This document shows positions 33,248 to 41,616 of a stretch of DNA of 64,000 nucleotides, in pieces. The notes below the pieces were generated by a model. That model was not told the origin of the DNA. It did not search any database and saw nothing but the letters and a program-made list of their open reading frames with translations. The position numbers and the translations under genes are program-made. The DNA lies in NCBI RefSeq assembly GCF_013364155.1, contig NZ_CP054916.1, positions 2,293,001 through 2,357,000 of the forward strand. Direction: 5' to 3'. The stretch is from Streptomyces sp. NA02950. GTDB taxonomy: Bacteria; Actinomycetota; Actinomycetes; Streptomycetales; Streptomycetaceae. Positions within the stretch are counted from its first letter, which is position 1; the number at the start of each line of letters is the position of its first letter.

Positions 33248-35536
33248 GTGGCGGATACGGAGCCCTTGGAAAGACCGCGTGGCATAGCGGCCCGCGCAGG
33301 CAGTTGGAGCGCCCGGCACCGGTGGACGGCGGTCGGAGGATGGGTGCTGCTGGTCATCCTCGCCCTGGCCGTGGGGTCGATGGCCGGACGGGTCGATGTG
33401 TCGGACAGTGAGCAGGTACCCGGCGAGGCCGGGCGCGTCTCGCAGATTCTCGACACGGCGGGCATTGACGAAGTGGCCGGTGAAACCGTCCTGATCCAGG
33501 CCAAGGGCAACGGCACCACGGCGGACGACCCGGAGTTCCACAAGGCGGTCGACGCGGTGATCGGCGCGGTCCGCGGCACCGGCGAGGTCACCGCCGTGAA
33601 GTCCCCGTACCGGACCAAGACCATCTCCGCCGACCGGCGCTCGGCGCTGGTGCAGTTCGATATGCGCGGCGACGCGGAGAAGGCGTCGGAGCACATCCAG
33701 CCGGTGCTGGACGCGGTGGACAAGGCGAAGGACGCCCACCCCGGCCTGCTGATCGAGGAGTTCGGCGACGCCAGCGGCCAGAAGGCGTTCGACGACGCCT
33801 TCGGCGACGACTTCCAGCAGGCCGAGTACTCGGCCCTGCCGGTGGCCCTCGGCATCCTGCTGATCGCCTTCGGCGCCCTGGTGGCCGCACTGCTGCCGGT
33901 GGCACTGGCGATGACCGCGTTCCTGGCCACCACCGGTCTGGTGGCGGTGGTCAGCCACTGGGTGCATATGAGCGACACCGCCAACTCCGTGATGCTGCTG
34001 GTGGGTCTGGCCGTCGGCGTCGACTACTGCCTGTTCTACCTGCGGCGTGAGCGCGAGGAGCGCACCGCCGGACGGGACGCCGAGACCGCGCTACGCATCG
34101 CCGCGGCAACCTCCGGCCGGGCCATCCTGGTCTCGGGTGTCACGGTCATCGTGGCGATGGCGGGCATGCTGTTCACCGGTATCGCCGAGTTCAAGGCGAT
34201 GGGCCTGGCCACCCTGATGGTGGTGGCGGTGGCGATGGTCGGCTCGGTGACGGTGCTGCCCGCACTGCTCTCGCTGCTCGGCGAGCGGGTCGAGAAGGGG
34301 CGGATGCCGTTCCTGGCCCGCGCCAAGCGCAGGAGCAACGGTGAAAGCCGCGTCTGGCGCGCGGTGCTCGGGCGGGTGCTGCGCAGGCCCAAGCTGTCCC
34401 TGGCGCTCGCGGGCGGTGCGCTGATCGCCATCGCCGTACCCGCCGTGAGCATGAACACCGCGAACCTCACCATGGACCAGGAATTCGGCGACCGGCTCCC
34501 GGTCGTGTCCGCCTACCAGCACATCGACGAGGCGTTCCCCGGCGGTCCCGACCCGGCCGAGGTCGTCGTCACGGCGGACGACATCAACGCCGCACCGGTG
34601 CGCGAGGCCATCGGCCGCTTCCGCGCCGACGCGGTGGCCAAGGGCGCCTCCAAGGGCCCGGTCAAGGTGACCGTCCACACCGAGCAGAACGTGGCCGTCC
34701 TCCAAGTGCCGCTGATCGGCGGTTCCGACGAGAAGAAGAGCGAGAAGAGCCTGGCCGTCCTGCGGGACGAGGTGCGTCCGGCGACCCTCGGCGCGGTCGA
34801 CGGTGTGGAGGCCCCGATCGGCGGCTCCACCGCCTCCTCCAAGGACTTCAACGACAAGCTGGGCTCGGCCGTGACCCCGGTCTTCGCCTTCGTCGTGGTC
34901 TTCGCCTTCCTGCTGATGCTGATGTCCTTCCGGTCGCTGACCATCGCGGTGACCTCGATCGCGCTCAACCTGCTGTCGGTGGGCGCCGCGTACGGCATCC
35001 TCACCGCGGTCTTCCAGCACGGCTGGGGCGCGGGCCTGGTGGGCGCGGAGGGTGTGGGCGCGATCGTGTCCTGGCTGCCGCTGTTCCTCTTCGTGATCCT
35101 CTTCGGGCTGAGCATGGACTACCACGTCTTCGTGGTCTCCCGGATCCGCGAGGCGCGGCTGGCCGGGCGCACCACCAAGGACGCGGTGGTGCACGGCGTC
35201 GTCACCACGGCGGGGGTGGTCACCAGCGCCGCCGTCATCATGGTCGCCGTCTTCGCGATCTTCGGAACGCTGTCGATGCAGAGCATGAAGCAGATGGGCG
35301 TGGGACTCGCGGCCGCGGTGCTCATCGACGCCACGGTGATCCGCGGGGTGCTGCTCCCGGCCGTGATGGCGCTGCTGGGCGAGCGCAACTGGTATCTGCC
35401 CACGTGGCTGAGGTGGCTGCCCGATCTGACCCATGACGAGGCGGCCCTGACGCGGCCGCCCGCCCCGGTCCCGGCGGGTGCGTCTCCCGGGTACGGCACC
35501 GACCTGGGTGACCGGCCGCGGCACGCCAGGGTCTAG
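33248..35536 (+). CDS. MMPL-family RND-type exporter
   Basis: This 762-aa membrane protein has about 12 helices. It begins with one helix (residues 32-48), an external loop, then a five-helix block with the MMPL signature VGLAVGVDYCLFYLRREREE. A second external domain and a matching C-terminal block follow (LFLFVILFGLSMDYHVFVVS). The two Asp-Tyr pairs in the D-Y-x-L/V-F motifs are the proposed proton-relay residues. Relatives export lipids, glycolipids or toxic small molecules. Cargo is unknown. GTG 33248 follows GAAGAGG. A TetR partner, common for this family, is absent here. Confidence 0.9.
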   Translation: MADTEPLERPRGIAARAGSWSARHRWTAVGGWVLLVILALAVGSMAGRVDVSDSEQVPGEAGRVSQILDTAGIDEVAGETVLIQAKGNGTTADDPEFHKAVDAVIGAVRGTGEVTAVKSPYRTKTISADRRSALVQFDMRGDAEKASEHIQPVLDAVDKAKDAHPGLLIEEFGDASGQKAFDDAFGDDFQQAEYSALPVALGILLIAFGALVAALLPVALAMTAFLATTGLVAVVSHWVHMSDTANSVMLLVGLAVGVDYCLFYLRREREERTAGRDAETALRIAAATSGRAILVSGVTVIVAMAGMLFTGIAEFKAMGLATLMVVAVAMVGSVTVLPALLSLLGERVEKGRMPFLARAKRRSNGESRVWRAVLGRVLRRPKLSLALAGGALIAIAVPAVSMNTANLTMDQEFGDRLPVVSAYQHIDEAFPGGPDPAEVVVTADDINAAPVREAIGRFRADAVAKGASKGPVKVTVHTEQNVAVLQVPLIGGSDEKKSEKSLAVLRDEVRPATLGAVDGVEAPIGGSTASSKDFNDKLGSAVTPVFAFVVVFAFLLMLMSFRSLTIAVTSIALNLLSVGAAYGILTAVFQHGWGAGLVGAEGVGAIVSWLPLFLFVILFGLSMDYHVFVVSRIREARLAGRTTKDAVVHGVVTTAGVVTSAAVIMVAVFAIFGTLSMQSMKQMGVGLAAAVLIDATVIRGVLLPAVMALLGERNWYLPTWLRWLPDLTHDEAALTRPPAPVPAGASPGYGTDLGDRPRHARV

Positions 35537-35562
35537 CGCCTCCGCTCCCCCGCCGCGACGTC

Positions 35563-35598
35563 AACCGGTCGCGTGGCCTTTCGGCCGCGCGGCCGGTT
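35563..35598 (+). terminator. MMPL gene terminator hairpin
   Basis: A 16-bp stem (two G-U wobbles in RNA) with a TTTC loop begins 27 bp after the MMPL stop codon. Arms are AACCGGTCGCGTGGCC and GGCCGCGCGGCCGGTT. Confidence 0.78.
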
Positions 35599-35743
35599 CC
35601 GTGTGGTGTCTTGTTCCTGACGCCGCGGTGCCCGGGCAAAAACCCGTTGCGCCGTCGCCCGCTCCGTCCGTACGGTGCCAGGGTCACGGCGGAGATCCGT
35701 GGTGCACACGGCCCGCACGGGCGCACTTGGGAGGAGGACACCG

Positions 35744-35905
35744 ATGGGCGGCAGTCCCGGCATCGGCGTGTCCACCCACGTCATCACCCGCGGCTGTGCC
35801 GGGGTGGCGTGTGTGTGCGCCTATGCCCTGCTCACCCGCCGTCCGCGGCGCGGCCCCGGTGCCCTGGCCGGCCCGGACGCGCCCAGCCTCTCCACGAGTC
35901 TGTGA
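35744..35905 (+). CDS. Small putative membrane peptide
   Basis: A 53-aa ORF starts at ATG 35744 behind GAGGAGG with an appropriate spacer. One probable hydrophobic segment (VITRGCAGVACVCAYALL, residues 13-30) is followed by a basic RRPRRG stretch, the positive-inside pattern of a single-pass peptide. No family is recognised. It stands alone between the MMPL terminator and the erm leader region. Confidence 0.5.
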   Translation: MGGSPGIGVSTHVITRGCAGVACVCAYALLTRRPRRGPGALAGPDAPSLSTSL

Positions 35906-35952
35906 TCCGCCCGTTGTCGTAAGCGACCTGTCGTGGTCAGCGAACGGTTGTC

Positions 35953-35982
35953 ATGAGCGACCGGCTCCGCTTTCGCCGCTGA
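35953..35982 (+). CDS. Nine-codon RLR-type leader ORF of the erm gene
   Basis: ATG 35953 encodes MSDRLRFRR and stops 177 bp before erm. The Arg-x-Arg motif in RLRF matches macrolide-dependent ribosome-stalling leader peptides such as that of ermD. The start lies in the second copy of a 16-bp near-repeat (35913-35928 and 35947-35962). No clear ribosome site is seen. The stalling role is inferred from motif and position. Confidence 0.55.
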   Translation: MSDRLRFRR

Positions 35983-36079
35983 TCGTCTCCACGGGTGTCC
36001 GCTCATCTCCCCGAGCGGCCGATCTCCCGCTTCCGTATGCCCTCGGCCAGGGCCCCCGCCAGTTCAGGAATCATTCGTT

Positions 36080-36145
36080 CCGGACGGGCGGCAGGGCCCG
36101 TCCGGCGCTGCCGTCACCGCTGCCTCCGCCGTCCGTCCGGCTCCG
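36080..36145 (+). promoter_or_regulatory. Alternative RNA hairpins of a candidate erm attenuator
   Basis: CCGGACGGGC (36080-36089) pairs perfectly with GCCCGTCCGG (36096-36105). Its first eight bases can instead pair with CCGTCCGG (36133-36140), right beside the erm ribosome site GGAAGGA (36145-36151). The segment CCGGCTCCG occurs both in the leader ORF (35961-35969) and at 36137-36145. This arrangement suits translational attenuation. Confidence 0.5.
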
Positions 36146-36159
36146 GAAGGACCGTGGCC

Positions 36160-37077
36160 GTGGCCCGCAATCGACACCGTTCCCCCGCGTCCCGTCGCAC
36201 CGCTCGCGACCGGGCGCGGCGCACCCTCTCGCAGAACTTCCTGGCCGACCCGGGCGCGGTGGCCCGGGTGGTCCGCGCCGCCCGCCCCGGCCCCGGCGAT
36301 CTCCTGGTGGAGGTCGGCGCGGGCAAGGGCGTGCTCACCGAGGCGCTGGCTCCGCTCTGCCGCGAGCTGATCAGCTATGAGATCGACCGCCATCTGATCG
36401 CGGGGCTGCGCGAGCGGCTCGCCCCGTACCCGGCGGTGCGCGTCGTCCACCGGGACTTCCTGACCGCCCATCCGCCGCGCGAACCCTTCGCCCTGGTGGG
36501 CAATGTGCCCTACGCCCGTACCTCGGACATCGTCGAATGGGCCCTGCGGGCGCCCCGGCTGACCTCGGCGACCCTGATGACCCAGCTCGAGTACGCCCGC
36601 AAGCGCACCGGGGACTTCGGCCGCTGGAGCCTGCTGACCGTACGGACCTGGCCCGAGGTGGAGTGGCGGCTGTGCGGCCGGGTGGCACGGACCGCCTTCC
36701 GGCCGGTACCCGCGGTGGACGGCGGGATCATGCGGCTGATCCGCCGTCCGCGGCCGCTGCTGCCGGACGCGGAGCAACGCGCCTCCTACGCGGGTCTGGT
36801 GGAGCTGGGCTTCTCCGGCGTCGGCGGTTCGCTGCACGCGTCCCTGCGCCGGGTCTGCCCCGCCCGGCGGCTGACCGCCGCGTTCCGGCGGGCGGGGCTG
36901 GAGCGGGAGGTGGTGGTCGGCCATGTGACACCCCCGCAGTGGCTCGTCCTGGCTCAGGACCTGACCGGGGTGGCCGGGGTGGCGGAGGCGGCCACGGGGG
37001 CGGGGAGGGGCGGCACCGCCGCGTCGAAGGAGTCCAAAGTGCGCGCGAAGTCCCGGGTGGACAGCAGCAGTTTGTAG
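36160..37077 (+). CDS. erm: Erm-type 23S rRNA (adenine-N6) methyltransferase, MLS resistance
   Basis: This protein is about 305 aa. The SAM-binding motif I is DLLVEVGAGKGVLTEALAPL (near residue 51) and the catalytic motif is NVPYART (near 115). The N-terminal [20 protein letters not shown] is the Erm/KsgA start. Arg-rich N-termini of this kind occur in producer and actinobacterial Erm proteins. Methylation of A2058 confers macrolide, lincosamide and streptogramin B resistance. GTG 36160 is chosen because GGAAGGA has an 8-nt spacer. GTG 36154 is too close. The last about 40 codons run antisense over the 3' end of the convergent gene. Confidence 0.88.
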   Translation: MARNRHRSPASRRTARDRARRTLSQNFLADPGAVARVVRAARPGPGDLLVEVGAGKGVLTEALAPLCRELISYEIDRHLIAGLRERLAPYPAVRVVHRDFLTAHPPREPFALVGNVPYARTSDIVEWALRAPRLTSATLMTQLEYARKRTGDFGRWSLLTVRTWPEVEWRLCGRVARTAFRPVPAVDGGIMRLIRRPRPLLPDAEQRASYAGLVELGFSGVGGSLHASLRRVCPARRLTAAFRRAGLEREVVVGHVTPPQWLVLAQDLTGVAGVAEAATGAGRGGTAASKESKVRAKSRVDSSSL

Positions 37078-38024
37078 ATGATGGCCAGCTCGAAGACGAG
37101 CAGCAGCACACCCGAGACGACGGTCGTCGCCACCACCGCGTCGACGGCGGGGCCGATGATGAACACGCCCATCTGGAACTCGATACCGCTGATGAGATGA
37201 GCGCGGATGCGGTGGCGCAGCAGGACGTTCCGGCACCGGGTCCACCACGGGAACCGGCGCCGGAACTCCTGGTGCAGATCGACGACGGCGGGGCGGCGCG
37301 CCGCCGGGGCGACTACCGGGTCGGTCCCCGGGACGGCGGGCCCGGGGACGGCGGTGCCCGGGTCCACCGGCTCGGTGGCCGTCGGCCCGGCCGGTTCCAG
37401 GGCGGCCACCGTGACCCGGTCCTGTTCGAGGTCGGCCTCGGGGTTCTCGCGGAGCAGGTCCTCCATGAAGGCGAGTTCGGCCGCGTTCTCGGCCTTGCGC
37501 GCCGCGCGCATCCGCGCCTTGATCTGCTTGCGCATCCCGTGCCGGATCTTGAAGATCTCCAGCGAGTCGATGTAGCGCAGCGCGTCCAGCGAGGCCACGG
37601 CCAGCGCGAGCCAGAGGTAGAGCACCTCCCCGGTGCGCGCGTACTGACCGCCCATCAGCGCCACCGCGCAGACCAGGACCCGGATCCGGTCGAAGACGAA
37701 GTCCAGCCAGGCGCCGAAGACCGAGCCGGTCCCGGTCAGCCGGGCGAGCTTGCCGTCCATGCAGTCGAAGATGAAGCTCACGTGGTACAGCACCGCGCCG
37801 AGCAGCAGCCATCTCCAGTCGCCCTGGGCGAAACAGGCGGCGGAGCCGAGACCCACGAGGAACGCGCCCCAGGTGAGCTGGTTGGGGGTGGCGCGGGTGT
37901 TTTTCGCGGTCCAGCGCACCAGTGGGGTGGCCACCGGGTCCACGAGCATGACGGTCCACCACGCGTCCCGCTTCTTCTCGGTGATCCTGCGGACCTCGGC
38001 GAGCGGCGGTATGTCTCGGGTCAT
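36954..38024 (-). CDS. CDP-alcohol phosphatidyltransferase family protein
   Basis: This 356-aa membrane enzyme has the signature D-x2-D-G-x2-A-R-x8-G-x3-D-x3-D as DCMDGKLARLTGTGS then VFGAWLDFVFDR (about residues 83-110). Helices are predicted on both sides, and a Pro/Ala/Val/Glu low-complexity insert occurs near 215-250. It transfers a phospho-alcohol group between CDP-linked donor and acceptor. The substrate is not predictable. It is convergent with erm and overlaps its 3' end by 124 bp, and mgt lies 132 bp upstream on the same strand. Confidence 0.88.
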   Translation of the reverse strand: MTRDIPPLAEVRRITEKKRDAWWTVMLVDPVATPLVRWTAKNTRATPNQLTWGAFLVGLGSAACFAQGDWRWLLLGAVLYHVSFIFDCMDGKLARLTGTGSVFGAWLDFVFDRIRVLVCAVALMGGQYARTGEVLYLWLALAVASLDALRYIDSLEIFKIRHGMRKQIKARMRAARKAENAAELAFMEDLLRENPEADLEQDRVTVAALEPAGPTATEPVDPGTAVPGPAVPGTDPVVAPAARRPAVVDLHQEFRRRFPWWTRCRNVLLRHRIRAHLISGIEFQMGVFIIGPAVDAVVATTVVSGVLLLVFELAIIYKLLLSTRDFARTLDSFDAAVPPLPAPVAASATPATPVRS

Positions 38025-38156
38025 TCTTCAGCTTCCTGGCGTTTGACAAGCGTTTACTTGAAGCTAAGAAGCCGTTGCAAGAAGAGACAAGAGCGGTGGG
38101 ACGCAACCTTTCCCCGGGGGTATCGGTCTCTTGTGTGGACCAGGTCGATGGCAGGT

Positions 38157-39377
38157 TCAGGTGGACAGCCGGGCCTCGATCAGATCGGCGGCCCGCCGGG
38201 TCCCGCCCTCCCCCGCCATCCGCTCCCGGACGGCCGCGCAGCGGGCGGCCACCCCGGGGTCGCCGGCGAGGGCGAGCACCGCCTCACGCAGTGCCTCCGG
38301 CGTCGCCTCCTCCTTCGGCAGATGGCGGGCGACACCGAGCCCCTGGAGCATGTCGGCGTTGCCGAACTGGTCGACGGCCTGCGGTACGGCGACCATCGGC
38401 ACCCCGCAGGCCAGCCCCTCCTGGCTGCCGCCCGCGCCCGCGTGGGTGAGGAAGACGTCGGCCTGGCGCAATACGCTCAGCTGCGGCACCCACTGGTGCA
38501 CCTCGACATTGGCGGGGATCTCGCCGAGCTCGACGGGATCGATGTGCTTGCCGACCTGGAGGACCACGTACCAGCCCGGCAGACCCCCGAACGCCTCGAG
38601 ACAGGCGCGGTAGAAGGCGGGCTCCTTGGTCCAGGTCGAGCCGAGCGAGATCAGCAGGACCCGGTCGGTGGCCGCGAGACCGTCCGGACGGTGCCAGGTG
38701 CCCTCACCGCTGCGGTCGCCCTGGCAGGCGCCGACGAAGGTGTAGGCGGAGCGGTCGACGCGGTCGGCGTGCGGTTGCAGCACCTCGGGGATCAGCACGA
38801 TGCACTGCTCGGGGCGGCCGATAAGGCGGTCGGGGTCGGTGTCGGCCATCCCGTTCTCGTCCAGCCAGGCGCGGTAGCGCGCGTAGTACGCCCTGCCGCG
38901 CTCGGTCTCACGGATGGGAGCCATCATCGGCTCTCCGACCTCCTCCTCGTAGCCTTCCCAGGCCACGAGGCAGGGCGAGAGCTGAATGACCGGCACACCC
39001 CAGCGCCGGGCGAGGACGGGGGCCGGATAGGCGGTGATGTCGTAGAGGACGAGGTCGGGTTCGTCGCCCTCGTACGCCTTCAGGTGCTGCGGCAGCGACT
39101 GGACGGCGTCGTCGAGGAAGGGCTCGATGTGGTCGATCACCTCGGTACCCCATGCCTCGGGTTCGTCGTCGGTGGGGAGGGTGGAGGTGTAGATCCTGGG
39201 CTCGGCGCCGGTCGCGGCGACCTTGGCCGCGAAGGACTCGGGGATGGCGTAGGTGACCCGGTGGCCCCGGGCCACCAGCTCGCGGATCACCTCGAGGCTC
39301 GGGTTGACATGGCCGTGGGCGGCGATGCTGAACATGGCGATGTGGGCGGCCCGGTGCGGGCGCGGGGATGCGGTCAT
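38157..39377 (-). CDS. mgt: Macrolide glycosyltransferase (Mgt/OleD type, GT1)
   Basis: This 406-aa enzyme inactivates macrolides by adding glucose from UDP-glucose. The N-terminal acceptor domain starts with [20 protein letters not shown] (catalytic His in AAHGH). The C-terminal donor motif is [20 protein letters not shown] then [15 protein letters not shown]. It closely follows OleD/Mgt relatives in length and motifs. ATG 39377 is preceded by GGAGGG at very short spacing. An erm plus mgt pair is known for inducible MLS resistance in Streptomyces lividans (lrm-mgt). Here the pair is separated by a phosphatidyltransferase gene. Confidence 0.9.
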   Translation of the reverse strand: MTASPRPHRAAHIAMFSIAAHGHVNPSLEVIRELVARGHRVTYAIPESFAAKVAATGAEPRIYTSTLPTDDEPEAWGTEVIDHIEPFLDDAVQSLPQHLKAYEGDEPDLVLYDITAYPAPVLARRWGVPVIQLSPCLVAWEGYEEEVGEPMMAPIRETERGRAYYARYRAWLDENGMADTDPDRLIGRPEQCIVLIPEVLQPHADRVDRSAYTFVGACQGDRSGEGTWHRPDGLAATDRVLLISLGSTWTKEPAFYRACLEAFGGLPGWYVVLQVGKHIDPVELGEIPANVEVHQWVPQLSVLRQADVFLTHAGAGGSQEGLACGVPMVAVPQAVDQFGNADMLQGLGVARHLPKEEATPEALREAVLALAGDPGVAARCAAVRERMAGEGGTRRAADLIEARLST

Positions 39378-39394
39378 GCCCTCCACGCTAAGCA

Positions 39395-39407
39395 AGACGA
39401 TACGTCT
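39395..39407. promoter_or_regulatory. TetR-like palindrome in the mgt promoter
   Basis: AGACGATACGTCT (AGACG-ATA-CGTCT, perfect 5-bp arms) lies 18 bp upstream of the mgt start, within an AT-enriched patch. The shape matches TetR-family operators. No tetR gene is nearby, so any repressor acts from elsewhere. Confidence 0.55.
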
Positions 39408-39448
39408 CGTAAAAATGATTTCCGGCATCCGGCGGTGTCCGCGGCTAC

Positions 39449-40747
39449 CTACCGCTGATACCGGGCCAGCACCAGATTCCCGTCCTTGACCAGCCGATCC
39501 GTCAGGCTGTCCAGCCCGATCGCCCCGCTGTAGTACTCCTGGAGCGCCGGGGTGGCGACCTTGTCCTTCCACTCCGGATAACCGCGCACCGACTGGGCGG
39601 GCGCCGGACGCAGCGACCGGGCCAGCGCGGTACCGGTGGCCCAGCCGTATCGGCGGGTGTGCAGCGCCGGATCGCGCAGGGCGCGGGTGCCCGTTGGCAG
39701 CATCCAGTCGCCGAGCGCGAGCCGCACCATATGGGGCGGTCGCAGCAGGAAGTCGATGAAGCGGACGGCCTCCTCCCGGTACGGGCTGTCCTCGGCGACA
39801 GACAGCGTCTGCGGGCTCACCCCCTGGCGCAGGTCGCCGCCGAGCCCGGCCGGGGACGGCAGGACGGTCCACTCGAACCCCTTCGGCGCCTGCTGCGCGA
39901 TCTGCTGACGGTAGGAGAACCCGAGCGGGACCATCGCGTACTTCCCGCCGAAGAAGCCGGGCAGGGTGTCCGAGCCGCCCATGCCGAGGGTGGTGCGGGA
40001 GGCCGTGCGGTCCCGCACCACCTGATCGCGGATGGTGCGCGGCACCCGCTGGTCGGCGGGGTCGAAACGGATGGTGACCTTGCCGTCCGCGCCCCGGTGG
40101 AAGACCCTGCCGCCGGTGGACAGCGAGAGGTTGAGGGTGGCGGAGACGGGCTCCTTGAGCGGCCAGGCCACCCCGTGCGTGCCGCCCCGGGTCAGCGTCT
40201 TCGCCGCGTCCTCGAACTCCTCCCAGCTCCAGGGCCGTTGTGCGGTGGGGACCCGGACCCGCGCCGCGGCCAGCAGCGCGCGGTTGGCGATGAGCACCCG
40301 TGGCTCCTGGAGGAACGGCACCCCGAAGACGCCGTCGCCGAAGGTGGCGGTCCGCCAGCTGTGCGGCGGGATGTCGTCCTTCAGCCGCCGCGGCAGCAGC
40401 CCGCCGAGGTCGGCGAGATACCCACCGTACGCGAAGTCGGCGAGGTCGTCGGCGGCGTCGTGGATGATGTCCGGCGCCTCACCGGCCTCGAAGGAGGTGA
40501 GCAGCTGGTCGTGGACGCTGTCCCAGCTGCCCTGGACGTATTCCACCTCGATGTCCGGGTGGGCCGCGTTCCACTCCTTCACCAGGCGCTTGTTGGCTTC
40601 CACCGACTCCTGCTGCCAGGCCGGCGACTGGAAGCGGAGCCTGACCTTTCCGCCGTCGGCACGACGCCGCCCGGGTGCGCAGCCGGGCAGCAGCGCGGCG
40701 GCGGCGGGCGCGGCCATCGCCCCGGTCAGGAAGCCCCGGCGGCGCAT
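39449..40747 (-). CDS. ABC sugar-binding lipoprotein, possible Tat export
   Basis: This 432-aa protein is an extracellular solute-binding protein of family 1, as for maltose or oligosaccharides. The N-terminus [20 protein letters not shown] combines a twin-arginine-like RRxFL motif with a lipobox PGC (Cys23), suggesting Tat-secreted lipoprotein. Domain marks are [20 protein letters not shown] and [20 protein letters not shown]. It is the third gene of a leftward three-gene operon; the start overlaps the permease stop by 1 bp (TGATG). A binding-protein gene placed last is unusual. Confidence 0.88.
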   Translation of the reverse strand: MRRRGFLTGAMAAPAAAALLPGCAPGRRRADGGKVRLRFQSPAWQQESVEANKRLVKEWNAAHPDIEVEYVQGSWDSVHDQLLTSFEAGEAPDIIHDAADDLADFAYGGYLADLGGLLPRRLKDDIPPHSWRTATFGDGVFGVPFLQEPRVLIANRALLAAARVRVPTAQRPWSWEEFEDAAKTLTRGGTHGVAWPLKEPVSATLNLSLSTGGRVFHRGADGKVTIRFDPADQRVPRTIRDQVVRDRTASRTTLGMGGSDTLPGFFGGKYAMVPLGFSYRQQIAQQAPKGFEWTVLPSPAGLGGDLRQGVSPQTLSVAEDSPYREEAVRFIDFLLRPPHMVRLALGDWMLPTGTRALRDPALHTRRYGWATGTALARSLRPAPAQSVRGYPEWKDKVATPALQEYYSGAIGLDSLTDRLVKDGNLVLARYQR

Positions 40748-41616
40748 CAGTGCTTCACCGCCCCGGCCAGGGTGCCGCTGGTGATCCGCCGCTGGATGAC
40801 GGCGAAGAGGACGAGGGAGGGGAGGGTCGCCAGCAGCGACGCCGCGGCGAGCGGTCCGAGGTCGGCGACGCCCTCCGCGCCGATGAAGTGGGTGAGGATG
40901 ACCGGCATCGTCTGTTTCCCGGGGGACGTGAGCAGGACGAGGGCGAAGAAGAACTCGTTCCAGGCGGTGATGAAGGCGAACAGGGCGGTGGCCACGATCC
41001 CGGGGGCCAGCAGCGGCATGGTGACCGAGAACAGCGTGCGCAGCCGCCCCGCGCCGTCCACCGCCGCGGCCTCCTCCAGTTCGCGCGGTACGGCCCGGAC
41101 GTACCCCGCGAGCATCCACAGCGCGAACGGCAGGGACCACACCACGTAGACCAGGATCAGCCCGCCGAGCGAGTCGACCAGGCGGAGGTTCTTGAGGACC
41201 AGGAACAGCGGGATGATCACCAGCACCAAGGGGAACGCCTGGCTGACCACCACCCATCCGGTGGCCGCCCGGGACAGCGGAGAGCGGTGGTGACGGGCCA
41301 TCACATACGCCATCGGGGTCGCGATCGCCACGGCGACGACCGCGGCGGCCAGCGCCGCGAGCAGGCTGTTGGCCCCGGCCCGCAGCAGTGGCTGCTCGTC
41401 GAACGCCTGGCGGAAGTTGTCGAGCGTGGGGTGGTCCGGGAACCAGCCGGGGTGGAGGCTCGCCAGTTCGCGCGGCGGTTTGAACGCGGTGGACACCAGC
41501 CACAGCAGCGGGAAGCCGAGGAAGACCAGATAGCCCAGCAGGGCGAGGTACTGCCCGGCGCGGGCCGCGCGGCGCCGGACGACAAGGGCGCGCGGGGGAC
41601 GCGAGACGGTACTCAT
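40747..41616 (-). CDS. Carbohydrate ABC permease (MalG type)
   Basis: This 289-aa permease has six helices. The EAA loop is VPRELEEAAAVDGAGRLRTL with downstream SVTMPLLAPG. It partners with the permease upstream (4-bp overlap) and the binding protein downstream. No ATPase gene lies in the operon. In Streptomyces many sugar transporters share a common MsiK-type ATPase, which is the probable arrangement here. Confidence 0.9.
   Translation of the reverse strand: MSTVSRPPRALVVRRRAARAGQYLALLGYLVFLGFPLLWLVSTAFKPPRELASLHPGWFPDHPTLDNFRQAFDEQPLLRAGANSLLAALAAAVVAVAIATPMAYVMARHHRSPLSRAATGWVVVSQAFPLVLVIIPLFLVLKNLRLVDSLGGLILVYVVWSLPFALWMLAGYVRAVPRELEEAAAVDGAGRLRTLFSVTMPLLAPGIVATALFAFITAWNEFFFALVLLTSPGKQTMPVILTHFIGAEGVADLGPLAAASLLATLPSLVLFAVIQRRITSGTLAGAVKH

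Noticed and set aside
36064-38106. Long minus-strand open frame over erm and the phosphatidyltransferase
   Set aside because: Its translation is Arg/Gly/Pro-rich noise; the GC3 bias belongs to the two genes in other frames.
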